A DNA stretch of 56,521 nucleotides from Acidobacteriota bacterium. Its GTDB lineage: Bacteria; Acidobacteriota; Terriglobia; Acidiferrales; UBA7541. The notes below the pieces were generated by a model, which worked only from the letters and a program-made list of their open reading frames with translations, made no database searches and was not told the origin of the DNA. Below are positions 33,097 to 42,182 of the stretch, one piece after another. Location: positions 1 to 56,521 of the forward strand of contig JAJYLB010000024.1 of the NCBI GenBank assembly GCA_021788095.1, written 5' to 3'. Every line of letters begins with the position of its first letter. The stretch's first letter is position 1. A program made the translations under genes and the position numbers.

Positions 33097-35103
33097 GTGA
33101 GCGACGCCGCAGGCATAGGCATCGTAGCGGAGTTCGAGCCCGGGAGGCCGCGCATCGAGCGCGAGTTCGCCGAGCGGCTCGATCGCGCGGTGGCTCGTGG
33201 CCGGGACTACCTCCTCTCCCTTCAGCACCAAGAAGGGTATTGGCTCGGCGAACTCGAAGCGGATACGACCCTCGAATCCGATTACATTTTCTTCTTGCAC
33301 CTGGTCGGCCGGGCAGAGCCAGATCGCCTTCGCAAGCTCGCGAACTACATCCGGGCGCGCCAGCTTCCTGATGGCGGCTGGAGCATTTACCCGGATGGAC
33401 CTTCGGAACTCAATGCGACGGTGAAAGGCTGGGTGGCGCTGCGCCTGGCCGGCGACGCTCCCGATTCCCCTCACCTGGCTCGCGCGGCGCGTTGCGTCCG
33501 CGATCTTGGCGGGCTCGAGAGGACCAATTCCTTTACCCGGTTTTATCTGGCGCTGGCAGGTGTCATCGGCTGGGACATGGTTCCCGCCATCGTTCCCGAA
33601 CTGATGCTGTTGCCCTCGTGGTTCCCCATCAATCTTTACGAGGCGTCATCGTGGACGCGGGGAATCGTCGTCCCGCTCATGATCTTGTGGGCCCGGAAGC
33701 CGCTCTGGCGGTTGCCGGTTCCGCTCGATATCGAGCCGCTGTTCCGGAATCCCTCCCAGCGGCGGGCGGCGCTCGAATGGGGCGCCAAGCCGATCAGTTG
33801 GCGGAACGTGTTCCTGGCGGTGGATCGGGCTCTGAAATGGAGGGAGCGTTTCCCTCGAAAGCTGCTGCGGCGGCGGGCACTGGAGGCTGCCGAGCGCTGG
33901 ATGCGGGAGCATCTGGAGCGGTCGGACGGCTTGGCGGCCATCTTTCCCGGGATCGTGAATTCGATTTTCGCGCTCATGGCCATGGGCCAGGGGCCGGAAG
34001 ACCCGCTCACCGCACGCGAGATGAAGCACCTGGCGGAGTTCGAGATCGCCGAAGGCGACACGATACGCCTCCAGCCCTGCCTCTCGCCGTTATGGGACAC
34101 CTGCATCGCCATGGTTTCGCTCGAAGAGGCCGGCCTTGGGTCGAACCACCCGGCGATTCTCCGGGCCGCCGATTGGATCTTGAACCGGCAAGTGCTCGGG
34201 CCAGGTGACTGGCAAGAGAAGGCGAAAGCGGCGCCGGGCGGCTGGGCCTTTGAATTCCGCAACGACTTCTATCCCGACGTCGACGACACCGCGTTCGTGC
34301 TCATGGCGCTGCGGCGGGTGGCGCATCCCGACTCCGACCGGCTGCAGCATGCCATCCGGCGGGGTTTGGCGTGGCTCGTGGGGATGCAGAACCGGAATGG
34401 GGGCTGGGGTGCGTTCGACAAGGACAACGAGCGCCGGCTCCTGACCCAAACCCCCTTCGCGGACCACAACGCGATGATCGACCCAGCAACGGCCGACGTC
34501 ACCGCGCGCGTGCTGGAATGCTTAGGCCTGATGGGCTGGCCGAAAACACACGAGGTGATCCAGCGCGCCTATCGGTTCCTCCAGAACGATCAGACGCAGG
34601 AGGGGGCGTGGTACGGCCGCTGGGGAGTGAACTATGTTTACGGCACCAGCGGCGTCCTTCGCGCGTTCGAGGCGGCCGGGCTCGCGGCGGGAAACCCGAG
34701 CCGGCGGGGAGCGGAGTGGCTCCGTTCGGTGCAGAATCCGGATGGCGGGTTCGGCGAATCGCCCGCGAGCTACGACGACCCATCGCTGAAGGGGCGAGGG
34801 CCATCGACGGCCTCGCAAACCGCTTGGGGGCTGATCGGCCTGCTCGCTGCCGGCGCGACGGAGGATGCCGCGACGGTGCGCGCGGCGGAATACCTCCTGG
34901 AGACGCAGACTTCCGAAGGAGGTTGGGAGGAGCAACAGTTCACCGGAACCGGCTTCCCCAGCGTCTTCTATTTGCGTTACCATCTGTACCGAAACTCTTT
35001 CCCTGTGTATGCTTTGGCCCGGTATCGGAACCGGATCGCGGGAACGATCCTGCCGGAAGGAACCCAGCTACTGCCCCATGAACTCACGAAGAATGGAGCC
35101 TGA
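33097..35103 (+). CDS. shc: Squalene-hopene cyclase
   Basis: A 668-residue membrane-bound cyclase making hopene/hopanol from squalene. The catalytic acid motif is complete (DVDDTAF, near residue 392). Several QW repeats are present: QLPDGGWSIYPDG, QNRNGGWGAFDKDN, QTQEGAWYGRWGVNYVYGT, QNPDGGFGES, QTSEGGWEE. The start is GTG 33097 behind an AAGGGA site. It heads a nine-gene hopanoid operon (shc-hpnH-hpnA-hpnG-two dehydrogenases-hpnC-hpnD-hpnE), with gaps below 50 bp and frequent overlaps. A possible structured RNA lies upstream. Confidence 0.96.
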   Translation: MSDAAGIGIVAEFEPGRPRIEREFAERLDRAVARGRDYLLSLQHQEGYWLGELEADTTLESDYIFFLHLVGRAEPDRLRKLANYIRARQLPDGGWSIYPDGPSELNATVKGWVALRLAGDAPDSPHLARAARCVRDLGGLERTNSFTRFYLALAGVIGWDMVPAIVPELMLLPSWFPINLYEASSWTRGIVVPLMILWARKPLWRLPVPLDIEPLFRNPSQRRAALEWGAKPISWRNVFLAVDRALKWRERFPRKLLRRRALEAAERWMREHLERSDGLAAIFPGIVNSIFALMAMGQGPEDPLTAREMKHLAEFEIAEGDTIRLQPCLSPLWDTCIAMVSLEEAGLGSNHPAILRAADWILNRQVLGPGDWQEKAKAAPGGWAFEFRNDFYPDVDDTAFVLMALRRVAHPDSDRLQHAIRRGLAWLVGMQNRNGGWGAFDKDNERRLLTQTPFADHNAMIDPATADVTARVLECLGLMGWPKTHEVIQRAYRFLQNDQTQEGAWYGRWGVNYVYGTSGVLRAFEAAGLAAGNPSRRGAEWLRSVQNPDGGFGESPASYDDPSLKGRGPSTASQTAWGLIGLLAAGATEDAATVRAAEYLLETQTSEGGWEEQQFTGTGFPSVFYLRYHLYRNSFPVYALARYRNRIAGTILPEGTQLLPHELTKNGA

Positions 35104-35108
35104 GACTC

Positions 35109-36266
35109 ATGCGCTTTCCCCTGACGCTGACGCGCCGAATGACCGGCTACATCCTCAAGAACAAACTTTCGGGAAATGCGAAGTTCCCGCTCGTGCTGAT
35201 GCTGGAGCCGCTGCACGCCTGCAACCTGACCTGCACGGGCTGCGGGCGCATCCGCGAATATAAATCCACCATCAACGAGTCGCTGACGGTGGAGCAGTGC
35301 CTGGCCGCTTCGGAGGAGTGCGGCGCGCCGGTGGTTTCCATCTGCGGGGGCGAGCCGATGATCTACCCCGAGATCGGCCGACTGACGAAAGAGCTGCTCG
35401 ACCGCAAGCGCCACATCTATCTCTGCACCAACGGCATGTTCATTCGCAAGCGGCTGCACGAGTTCCGGCCCAGCTCGAGTTTCTTCTTCAACGTCCATCT
35501 CGATGGAATGGAAAAGACTCACGACCTGTGCGTGGAACGGGATGGGGTGTTCCGCGAGGCGATCGAGGGAATCAAGGCGGCGAAGGCAGCGGGATTCCTG
35601 GTCAGCTCGAACACGACGGTCTACAAGGAGACCGATCTCGGCGAAATCGCCGAGCTGTACGACTTCCTGACGGGGTTGGGCGTGGACGGCTTCATGCTCT
35701 CGCCAGCCTATTCCTATGCGGCGGTGCAGACCAAGGAGATGTTCATGTCTCGCGAGGAGATCCAGGAGAAATTCCGCGTGGCATGCGCGCTGCTCGAGCG
35801 GTACAACCTGATGACTTCGCCCATCTACCTCGATTACCTGCGCGGCGAGAGGGAACTGATGTGCACCGCCTGGGGGAATCCCACTTACAATCCCCGCGGC
35901 TGGAAAGGTCCCTGCTATTTGATGACCGAGGGGCATTGGGGCTCGTACCGGGAGTTGGTGGAAAACACTCCGTGGGAGAAATTCGGTTATGGCCGCGACC
36001 CGCGCTGCCGGGATTGCATGGTGCACGTCGGCTACGAACCCTCCGCCGTGCTGGGCGGAAACGGGAAGCTTACGGACGGGTGGCGACTGCTGAAATGGCA
36101 GGTGTTTCCCGGCACTCGCAAGCCGCTCCGAACCGCGCAGCTTCACCCGGCGAACGGCGTGGGAGCAGCGAGCGGCGCAGCCGGCCCGTCGAAGGCGGGC
36201 GGCGGCACGCTGGGCGCGACATCGGCAAACGACGCCGAGCACAAGGGCCTGCCGATCCTGCAATAA
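35109..36266 (+). CDS. hpnH: Hopanoid biosynthesis radical SAM protein HpnH (adenosylhopane synthase)
   Basis: A 385-residue radical-SAM enzyme that joins 5'-deoxyadenosine to diploptene to give adenosylhopane, the first step to extended hopanoids. The cluster-binding motif is CNLTCTGCGRIREY (CxxxCxxC, about residues 36-43), followed by ICGGEPMIYPEIG. A C-terminal cysteine group (CRDCMVHVGYEPSAV) is typical of HpnH. The last 40 residues are a low-complexity tail longer than usual (GAASGAAGPSKAGGG). The gene starts 5 bp after shc. Confidence 0.95.
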   Translation: MRFPLTLTRRMTGYILKNKLSGNAKFPLVLMLEPLHACNLTCTGCGRIREYKSTINESLTVEQCLAASEECGAPVVSICGGEPMIYPEIGRLTKELLDRKRHIYLCTNGMFIRKRLHEFRPSSSFFFNVHLDGMEKTHDLCVERDGVFREAIEGIKAAKAAGFLVSSNTTVYKETDLGEIAELYDFLTGLGVDGFMLSPAYSYAAVQTKEMFMSREEIQEKFRVACALLERYNLMTSPIYLDYLRGERELMCTAWGNPTYNPRGWKGPCYLMTEGHWGSYRELVENTPWEKFGYGRDPRCRDCMVHVGYEPSAVLGGNGKLTDGWRLLKWQVFPGTRKPLRTAQLHPANGVGAASGAAGPSKAGGGTLGATSANDAEHKGLPILQ

Positions 36267-36311
36267 GCGGCTGGCCTCCTCCCGGCCCCGCTCTGGGGCA
36301 TCCAAAGGGCT

Positions 36312-37331
36312 ATGCAACCGGTACTCGTTACGGGCGCAACAGGCTTCGTCGGCAGCCACGTTGCCAGGGTTCTGGCCGAGCGGGGCGAGGCGGTACGCGC
36401 GCTTGCGCGCGTGGGTAGCCGGCGCGAACTACTGGCGGGTTTGCCTGTCGAATTCGTGGCCGGGGATTTGCGGGATCGCGAGTCGCTCGATCAGGCTTGC
36501 GCGGGCGTTGGGCGCATCTACCACGTTGCGGCCGACTATCGCCTTTGGGCTCGCGATCCGCGCGAGATCTACGCGAGCAACGTCGCCGGCACGATCAACC
36601 TGCTGGAGGCGGCGCGGCGCGCCGGCGTCAATAGGTTCGTCTATACCAGCACGGTGGCCACGGTTTGGGTCCCGCACCGAGACATGCTGCCCGACGAATC
36701 CACTTCGGCAACGATCGAAGAGATGGTGGGCCACTACAAGCGTTCGAAGCTTATGGCCGAACAAGAAGTCCTTCAGGCCGCCCGAAACGGCTTGCCTGCA
36801 ATCATCGTCAACCCCACCACGCCCGTGGGTCCGGGCGACGCGAAGCCCACCCCCACCGGCCGCATTATTCTCGATTTTCTGCGCGGGCGGATGCCGGCGT
36901 ACGTGGATACGGGGCTGAACCTGGTGGGAGTGGAGGACGTCGCCACCGGCCATCTGCTCGCGGCGGAGCGCGGCCAGGTGGGCCGGCGCTATCTTCTAGG
37001 CAGTCGCAACATGACCTTGAAAGAGATTCTGGATGTGCTTGCGGGAATCACGGGCCGGCGCGCGCCTCGCCTGCGCCTGCCGCATGCCGTGGCCTATGCG
37101 GCCGGCTGGGCCGACGAATGGCTGGCGCGGATGACCGGCCGCGAGCCGCAGATACCGCTCGAGGGCGTGCGGATGTCGCGGCACAAGATGTTCGTGGATT
37201 GCTCGCGGGCCACGCGGGAGTTGGGTTTTGCGCCAAGCCCGGTGGAGGCGGCTCTCGAGCGCGCCGTCCGGTGGTATACCGATCGCGGTTACGTGGCTCG
37301 CGGCTCGGTATCGGGATGGGTGGCAGCCTGA
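36312..37331 (+). CDS. hpnA: Hopanoid-associated sugar epimerase HpnA
   Basis: A 339-residue NAD-dependent epimerase/dehydratase of the extended short-chain dehydrogenase type. It shows the Rossmann motif VLVTGATGFVGSHVARVL, the HpnA phrase YHVAADYRLWARDPREIYASN, the catalytic Y-x3-K in GHYKRSKLMAEQEV, and NPTTPVGPGDAKPTPTGRI. Its precise reaction in hopanoid side-chain modification is not settled. Its stop lies 16 bp inside hpnG if ATG 37316 is the start there. Confidence 0.93.
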   Translation: MQPVLVTGATGFVGSHVARVLAERGEAVRALARVGSRRELLAGLPVEFVAGDLRDRESLDQACAGVGRIYHVAADYRLWARDPREIYASNVAGTINLLEAARRAGVNRFVYTSTVATVWVPHRDMLPDESTSATIEEMVGHYKRSKLMAEQEVLQAARNGLPAIIVNPTTPVGPGDAKPTPTGRIILDFLRGRMPAYVDTGLNLVGVEDVATGHLLAAERGQVGRRYLLGSRNMTLKEILDVLAGITGRRAPRLRLPHAVAYAAGWADEWLARMTGREPQIPLEGVRMSRHKMFVDCSRATRELGFAPSPVEAALERAVRWYTDRGYVARGSVSGWVAA

Positions 37332-38065
37332 AGAACGTGCGAGTCCTCGTGACGTTCGCACTCGGCGGGGAATTGGGGCCCTGGCGCAGGCAGGCGAGGT
37401 TTTGCGCTGAATCCCGCGGCGGGATAGAGGCCTATCGGAAGCGGCAAGGCAGTCTGGACGTCGTCGCGTTCATCACGGGCGCGGGGATGGCGAATGCCGG
37501 GCAGGTGGCGGCTCGCGTCCTCGCCGAGGAGCGGTGGGATCTGGTGATCTCGTCGGGTCTGGCCGGAGGACTGCGGCCCGAGTTTGGGCCCGGGACGGTG
37601 GTTGTCGCCCGGAAGGTTGTCCGCTGGGAAGACGGGTGCGAGCTGGTCCCTTCCGAGAAGTGGACCGAGCTTGCCGTCGCGCAGGGCGCCCGCGAGGTTA
37701 CGATGGTAAGCTCGAACCGCGTCGCGCAGACGGTGAGGGAAAAGCAGCTCCTGGGTGAAACGGCGGAGACAGTGGAAATGGAGTCTTTCGCGGTGCTCGA
37801 AGCGGCAGCGGCGCGCGGCATACCGGCGGCGGCGATACGGGCGGTGAGCGACGCCGTCGAGGGTGATTTGCCGCTGGATTTTGGGCGCGTCTTCGACGCC
37901 AGGGGGCGCGTGCGCGGCCGTGCGTTGGCCGGGCAGCTCGTTCGGAAGCCAGCGGCGATCGGCGGATTGGTGCGCCTGGCGGGAGCCAGCCGGCGCGCGG
38001 CGAAGAATTTAGGGGAGTTCTTGGAGCGCTACGTGGGCGCGGCCGAGGCGCGATTTTCGCAATGA
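37316..38065 (+). CDS. hpnG: Hopanoid-associated nucleoside phosphorylase HpnG
   Basis: A 249-residue member of the purine nucleoside phosphorylase/MTAN family, which removes adenine from adenosylhopane to give ribosylhopane. Visible are ITGAGMANAGQVAARVLAE (phosphate/ribose loop), ISSGLAGGLRPEFGPGTVVVA, and the base-site region ETVEMESFAVLEAAAARGIP followed by IRAVSDAVEGDLP. The start at ATG 37316 overlaps hpnA by 16 bp; GTG 37337 is an alternative. The stop overlaps the first dehydrogenase gene (ATGA), linking the two in translation. Confidence 0.92.
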   Translation: MGGSLKNVRVLVTFALGGELGPWRRQARFCAESRGGIEAYRKRQGSLDVVAFITGAGMANAGQVAARVLAEERWDLVISSGLAGGLRPEFGPGTVVVARKVVRWEDGCELVPSEKWTELAVAQGAREVTMVSSNRVAQTVREKQLLGETAETVEMESFAVLEAAAARGIPAAAIRAVSDAVEGDLPLDFGRVFDARGRVRGRALAGQLVRKPAAIGGLVRLAGASRRAAKNLGEFLERYVGAAEARFSQ

Positions 38066-39162
38066 ACTCACCGGAAGCCAAGATCGAAGTTGAGGCGCGG
38101 GGTGGGCCGGGGCGGACGATGCGCGCGGCGGTCTACCGCGGCCAAGGCCGCGTGGTGGTGGAGGAGGTGCCGGTGCCGGAGATTGGGCCGGGAGAAGCGC
38201 TGGTGCGCGTCTCCGCCTGCGGCATTTGCGGCACCGATATCAAGAAGATCGAGCACGGCTTCATCGCTCCGCCGCTGATTTTGGGGCACGAAGTGGCCGG
38301 GACGATCGTGGCGGTGGGAGAAGGGGTGGGCAAGCGCAAGCCCGGCGACCGCGTGGTTTCGTTCCATCACCTCCCTTGCGGCCAATGCTTCTATTGTCAG
38401 CGCCGGCTGTTTTCCCAGTGCTCGAGGTACAAGACGGTGGGGCTGACGGCGGGATTCCAGCCGAGCGGGGGCGGCTTCGCCGAATACGTGCGGGCGATGC
38501 CGTGGATCGTCGAAGGCGGTATGGTGCCCATACCGGCCGGGGTGAGCTTCGAGGAAGCGACGTTCGTCGAGCCGCTGAATACCTGCATGAAAGCGGTGGA
38601 GAAGGCGCGCGTCGCGGCCGGGGAACAAGTGGCCGTGCTCGGTCAGGGGCCGATCGGCATGCTGTTGCTGATGCTCTCCCGGCATCTAGGCGCCGAAGCG
38701 GTGACGAGCGATCCGCTGCCCGCCCGGCGAGCAGCCAGCTTGCGATTTGGAGCGGCGGCGTCGTTTGCGCCGGATGATCCCGGCTTGCGCGAGGAAGTGC
38801 AGCGGCGCACCGAGGGCCGGGGCGCCGACGCCGTACTTGTGGCAGCCGCTCATCCTTCTTTGGTGGGTCAGGCGCTTGCTCTGGCGCGGGCGGGAGGGCG
38901 GGTGCTACTGTTTGCTCATAACGATCCCGTGATGCGGGTCGAACTCGGGGTGGCGGCGGTGGGAATCGAGGAGAAGGAGATTCTGGGCAGTTACAGCGCG
39001 GCCGTGGACCGGCAGGAAGAGGCGGCGCGGCTGGTGTTCGAACGCATCCTACCGGTGCGAGAGATGATTACGCACCGTTTGCCCTTGGCCGAAATGACCG
39101 AGGCGCTGGCCCTGGCGGCTCGGCCGCGAGGGGGCTCCATGAAAGTGGTGGTGCTACCGTAA
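38062..39162 (+). CDS. Zinc-dependent medium-chain dehydrogenase 1 in hopanoid operon
   Basis: A 366-residue medium-chain alcohol/polyol dehydrogenase. Catalytic zinc ligands are in ACGICGTDIKKIEHGF and LILGHEVAGTIVAVGEG, and structural zinc cysteines in LPCGQCFYCQRRLFSQC. The nucleotide fold starts at VAVLGQGPIGMLLLML. It overlaps hpnG by 4 bp, and the next dehydrogenase follows without a gap. The substrate is unknown. Its place right after hpnG makes ribosylhopane, or another hopanoid intermediate, a reasonable guess. A sugar-alcohol dehydrogenase role cannot be excluded. Confidence 0.85.
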   Translation: MNSPEAKIEVEARGGPGRTMRAAVYRGQGRVVVEEVPVPEIGPGEALVRVSACGICGTDIKKIEHGFIAPPLILGHEVAGTIVAVGEGVGKRKPGDRVVSFHHLPCGQCFYCQRRLFSQCSRYKTVGLTAGFQPSGGGFAEYVRAMPWIVEGGMVPIPAGVSFEEATFVEPLNTCMKAVEKARVAAGEQVAVLGQGPIGMLLLMLSRHLGAEAVTSDPLPARRAASLRFGAAASFAPDDPGLREEVQRRTEGRGADAVLVAAAHPSLVGQALALARAGGRVLLFAHNDPVMRVELGVAAVGIEEKEILGSYSAAVDRQEEAARLVFERILPVREMITHRLPLAEMTEALALAARPRGGSMKVVVLP

Positions 39163-40224
39163 ATGCGGACCGCGACCCTCACCGGCCTGATGAACGCGGC
39201 GGTGCTTTACGGACCGGAAGACGTCAGAATCGAGCAGATCGCGATCCCCGCGATTGGCCCTGATGAGGCGCTCGTCGAGGTCCGCGTAGCCCTCACCTGC
39301 GGAACGGACCTGAAGGTTTGGAAACAGGGATCGCATCCCCGCATGATCGTTCCCCCCTCCGTCTTCGGGCACGAGGCGGCGGGTGTGGTGCGGGAGGTGG
39401 GGAGCGAAGCGCCGGCGTGGCTGCGGCCGGGGATGCGCGTGGTGCCGGCGAATTCGGCTCCGTGCGGGACGTGTGTCTATTGCGAGCGGGACCGGGAGAA
39501 CCTGTGCGAGGACCTGCTCTTCAACAATGGCGCTTACGCCCGGTTCCTGCGCGTTCCGGGCCGGATCGTCCGTGAAAACCTGGTGGAGATCCCCGAGGGC
39601 GTTTCGTTTGCCGATGCCGCGCTGGCCGAGCCGCTCGCCTGCGTGCTGCGAGGTATCTCCGTTCTCGACGCCGCTCCCGGCGATACGGTGGCGGTGATCG
39701 GCTGCGGGTCCATCGGGCTGATGTTCGTGCGGATGCTGGCGGTGAGGAGAGCGCGAGTCATCGCGGTGGGGAAGCGGGAAAGCCAGCGGCGCGCGGCCGA
39801 AGCCATGGGGGCAGTGGCGGTCTTCGACGTGATCGAGCATCCGGATCCCGTACCTCTGGTTCGGGAATTGACCGAGTGCGGCCGCGGGGCCGATGCCGTG
39901 GTCGAGGCGGTGGGCTCGCCGGAGACATGGCAATGGGCGGTGAGGCTGGCGCGGCGCGGCGGGACGGTGAATCTGTTTGGCGGCTGCCCCAGCGGTTCGG
40001 AAGTGCGGCTGGATCCGGCGTCTTTGCACTATTCCGAGATCACACTCAAATCCAGTTTCCACCATACGCCAGCCTTCTTTCGCCAAGCGCTCGACGCGGT
40101 GGCGCGCGGCGACATCCGGTCCGCGGATTTCGTCACCGGCCAGATCCCTCTCGCCGACCTGCCGCGCGCTTTCGCGCAGATGAAAGAAAACCACCGTGAA
40201 TGGAAGACGGCGGTAATCCCGTAG
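39163..40224 (+). CDS. Zinc-dependent medium-chain dehydrogenase 2 in hopanoid operon
   Basis: A 353-residue paralogue of the preceding gene, similar in layout but clearly diverged. It has ALTCGTDLKVWKQGSH and FGHEAAGVVREVG for catalytic zinc, CGTCVYCERDRENLCED for structural zinc, and VAVIGCGSIGLMFVRML for the nucleotide. ATG 39163 follows the previous stop directly; ATG 39190 (MNAAVLYGPEDVRIE) would match the usual family N-terminus and is a real alternative. Having two adjacent copies suggests two successive oxidoreductions or a heteromeric enzyme. Confidence 0.85.
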   Translation: MRTATLTGLMNAAVLYGPEDVRIEQIAIPAIGPDEALVEVRVALTCGTDLKVWKQGSHPRMIVPPSVFGHEAAGVVREVGSEAPAWLRPGMRVVPANSAPCGTCVYCERDRENLCEDLLFNNGAYARFLRVPGRIVRENLVEIPEGVSFADAALAEPLACVLRGISVLDAAPGDTVAVIGCGSIGLMFVRMLAVRRARVIAVGKRESQRRAAEAMGAVAVFDVIEHPDPVPLVRELTECGRGADAVVEAVGSPETWQWAVRLARRGGTVNLFGGCPSGSEVRLDPASLHYSEITLKSSFHHTPAFFRQALDAVARGDIRSADFVTGQIPLADLPRAFAQMKENHREWKTAVIP

Positions 40225-40247
40225 GAACGAAAACGGGGAGGGAAGCC

Positions 40248-41216
40248 GTGCCTGGGGCCGCCAGCCCAACCAGCTTGGCCCGCGTTCGCGAGCTACCCAT
40301 CGCCCGAGGCCTGCCCGCCGACGGCTGCGCAATCGAGGAAGCGCGACACTACACGCGCAGGCTGGCACGCACCCATTACGAGAATTTCCTGGTGGCCACC
40401 TGGCTGCTGCCGCGGCATCTCGAGCAGCCTTTCTTCGATTTGTACTCCTATTGCCGCTGGGCGGACGACCTGGGAGACGAGGTGGCCGAGCCGGAGGTTG
40501 CCCTCGAGCTTCTGGACTGGTGGGAAGAGGAGCTGTGCCAGGCCCAGGCGGGGCGGCCGCGGCACCCGGTATTCGTCGCGTTGGCCGCAACCATTGCCCA
40601 ATTCGATTTGCCGCTCGAGCCGTTTCGCGACCTGCTGCGGGCGTTTCGGCAGGACCAAACCAAGCACCGGTACGCGAACTGGGATGAGGTTGTCGAATAC
40701 AGCCGCTACTCGGCGAATCCCGTCGGCCGGCTCGTCTTGGCTCTTTGCGGTTACCGGGACGCGGAGCGGCAGCGCCTCTCCGACTACACTTGTACGGCTC
40801 TGCAACTTGCGAATTTCTGGCAGGACGTCGCGCGCGATTGGCGTCGGGGCCGGCTCTACCTTCCCTTGGACGGGCTCGCCGCGCACGGACTCGACGAGGA
40901 AGCCATCGCCGAGGGGCGTTTTGACGACCGCTACCGGTCGCTGATGCGGGAGTTGGTCGTGCGCACGCGAGACCTTTTTCTGAAGGGAAGGCCGTTGGTG
41001 GGGCTCGTTAGCCCCGCTTTGCGAGCCGACATCGAGCTGTTCAGTCGCAGCGGGCTAGCGGTGCTGGACGCCATTGCCGCGGCGGATTACAACACGCTGG
41101 CGAACCGCCCCGTGGTTCCTCGATCCAAACAGGTGCGCCTGCTCACCCGGGCGCTGGTAAGTCGCTGGTTCGGCCGGCGGCCTGGCAACGGCGGCGGCTC
41201 CGAGCAGGCGGCGTGA
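40248..41216 (+). CDS. hpnC: Squalene synthase HpnC (hydroxysqualene synthase)
   Basis: A 322-residue trans-isoprenyl diphosphate synthase-fold enzyme. With HpnD and HpnE it turns two farnesyl diphosphates into squalene; HpnC forms hydroxysqualene from presqualene diphosphate. The first Asp-rich motif is YCRWADDLGDEV, the second QLANFWQDVARDW. GTG 40248 is chosen for its strong GGGGAGG site, 6 nt away; an ATG at 40200 inside the previous gene would add 16 residues. It is followed 3 bp later by hpnD. Confidence 0.94.
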   Translation: MPGAASPTSLARVRELPIARGLPADGCAIEEARHYTRRLARTHYENFLVATWLLPRHLEQPFFDLYSYCRWADDLGDEVAEPEVALELLDWWEEELCQAQAGRPRHPVFVALAATIAQFDLPLEPFRDLLRAFRQDQTKHRYANWDEVVEYSRYSANPVGRLVLALCGYRDAERQRLSDYTCTALQLANFWQDVARDWRRGRLYLPLDGLAAHGLDEEAIAEGRFDDRYRSLMRELVVRTRDLFLKGRPLVGLVSPALRADIELFSRSGLAVLDAIAAADYNTLANRPVVPRSKQVRLLTRALVSRWFGRRPGNGGGSEQAA

Positions 41217-41219
41217 GCG

Positions 41220-42182
41220 ATGCCCGCGCCGCTCGAAGCCAGCTACGCCCATTGCGAGCGAATCGCGCGGCGCGCCGCGCGCAATTTCTATTATGGATTC
41301 CGGGTGTTGCCGCGGGCCAAGGCGCTGGCCCTCTGCGCGCTGTACGCCTACATGCGCCATGTAGACGATCTGGCGGATACTCCGGGCGACGCCTCCCTCA
41401 AGCGCCGGGCACTCGAGGACTGGCGCGCGCGCACCGAGCAGGCGCTTACCCGTCCCGAACGTTCGGGATTCGGGACGGACGAGCCCAAGCCGGAGGAAGC
41501 GCTCTGGCCCGCGCTCGCCGATACGGTCGCGCGCTACCGCATTCCGCCGGGCTATCTGCTGGACGTGGTCTCGGGCGCGGAGATGGACCTCGATCCGTGC
41601 GTCTATCGTACCTTCGAGGATTTGCGCCGCTACTGTTACCACGTGGCAGGAGCCGTGGGCCTGGCGTGCGTGTATGTCTTCGGCTTCGACGATCCCCGGG
41701 CCATCGTCCCGGCGGAGGAGATGGGCATCGCGTTCCAGCTCACCAACATCCTCCGGGACCTCGGTCAGGATTACGCCGCGGGCCGCGTGTACCTGCCGAG
41801 CGAGGATTTCGAAAGGTTTGGCTGCCGCCCGGAGGAGCTCGATCGGCAGGGTCCGCCCGAAGGGGCGCTCGAGCGGATGCTCCGTTTCGAGGCGGGGCGC
41901 GCGTGGGGATATTACGAGCGGGCCTGGACGCTGATCCCGCTCGTCAGCGAAGATAGCCGCCGCGCGTTGTGGGCGCTGGCGCGGATCTACAGCGGGCTGT
42001 TGGAGGAGCTGGAGCGGCGCGGCTTCGACGCTTTCTCGTCGCGCGCGCGGCTGCCGGTGACGCAGAAGCTCGCGGTATTTTTCTGGGCGCGTCTCGGCCC
42101 ACCCGGTGCACATGAATTCACCCAACGTGATCGTAGTTGGCGGGGGCTTGGCTGGGCTCTCTTGCGCCATCGCGCTCGCTGA
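41220..42182 (+). CDS. hpnD: Presqualene diphosphate synthase HpnD
   Basis: A 320-residue squalene/phytoene synthase family enzyme making presqualene diphosphate. Motifs: YMRHVDDLADTPGD (first Asp-rich) and QLTNILRDLGQDYAAGRVYLP (second). Residues about 78-86 (RPERSGFGT) are encoded by a palindromic repeat at 41452-41476, not expected in the family. The last 24 codons overlap hpnE by 71 bp and read as an odd tail (HEFTQRDRSWRGLGW), so the native stop may have been lost. Confidence 0.93.
   Translation: MPAPLEASYAHCERIARRAARNFYYGFRVLPRAKALALCALYAYMRHVDDLADTPGDASLKRRALEDWRARTEQALTRPERSGFGTDEPKPEEALWPALADTVARYRIPPGYLLDVVSGAEMDLDPCVYRTFEDLRRYCYHVAGAVGLACVYVFGFDDPRAIVPAEEMGIAFQLTNILRDLGQDYAAGRVYLPSEDFERFGCRPEELDRQGPPEGALERMLRFEAGRAWGYYERAWTLIPLVSEDSRRALWALARIYSGLLEELERRGFDAFSSRARLPVTQKLAVFFWARLGPPGAHEFTQRDRSWRGLGWALLRHRAR
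41452..41476. repeat. Intragenic palindrome TCCCGAA-type (copy 3)
   Basis: TCCCGAACGTTCGGGA (41453-41468) is a perfect 16-bp palindrome, directly followed by a second TTCGGGAC arm (41469-41476). It lies in frame inside hpnD. Confidence 0.65.

Noticed and set aside
34977..36359. Minus-strand 460-codon frame opposite hpnH
   Set aside because: hpnH has an intact radical-SAM motif and fits the operon. The antisense frame is a GC-driven shadow.
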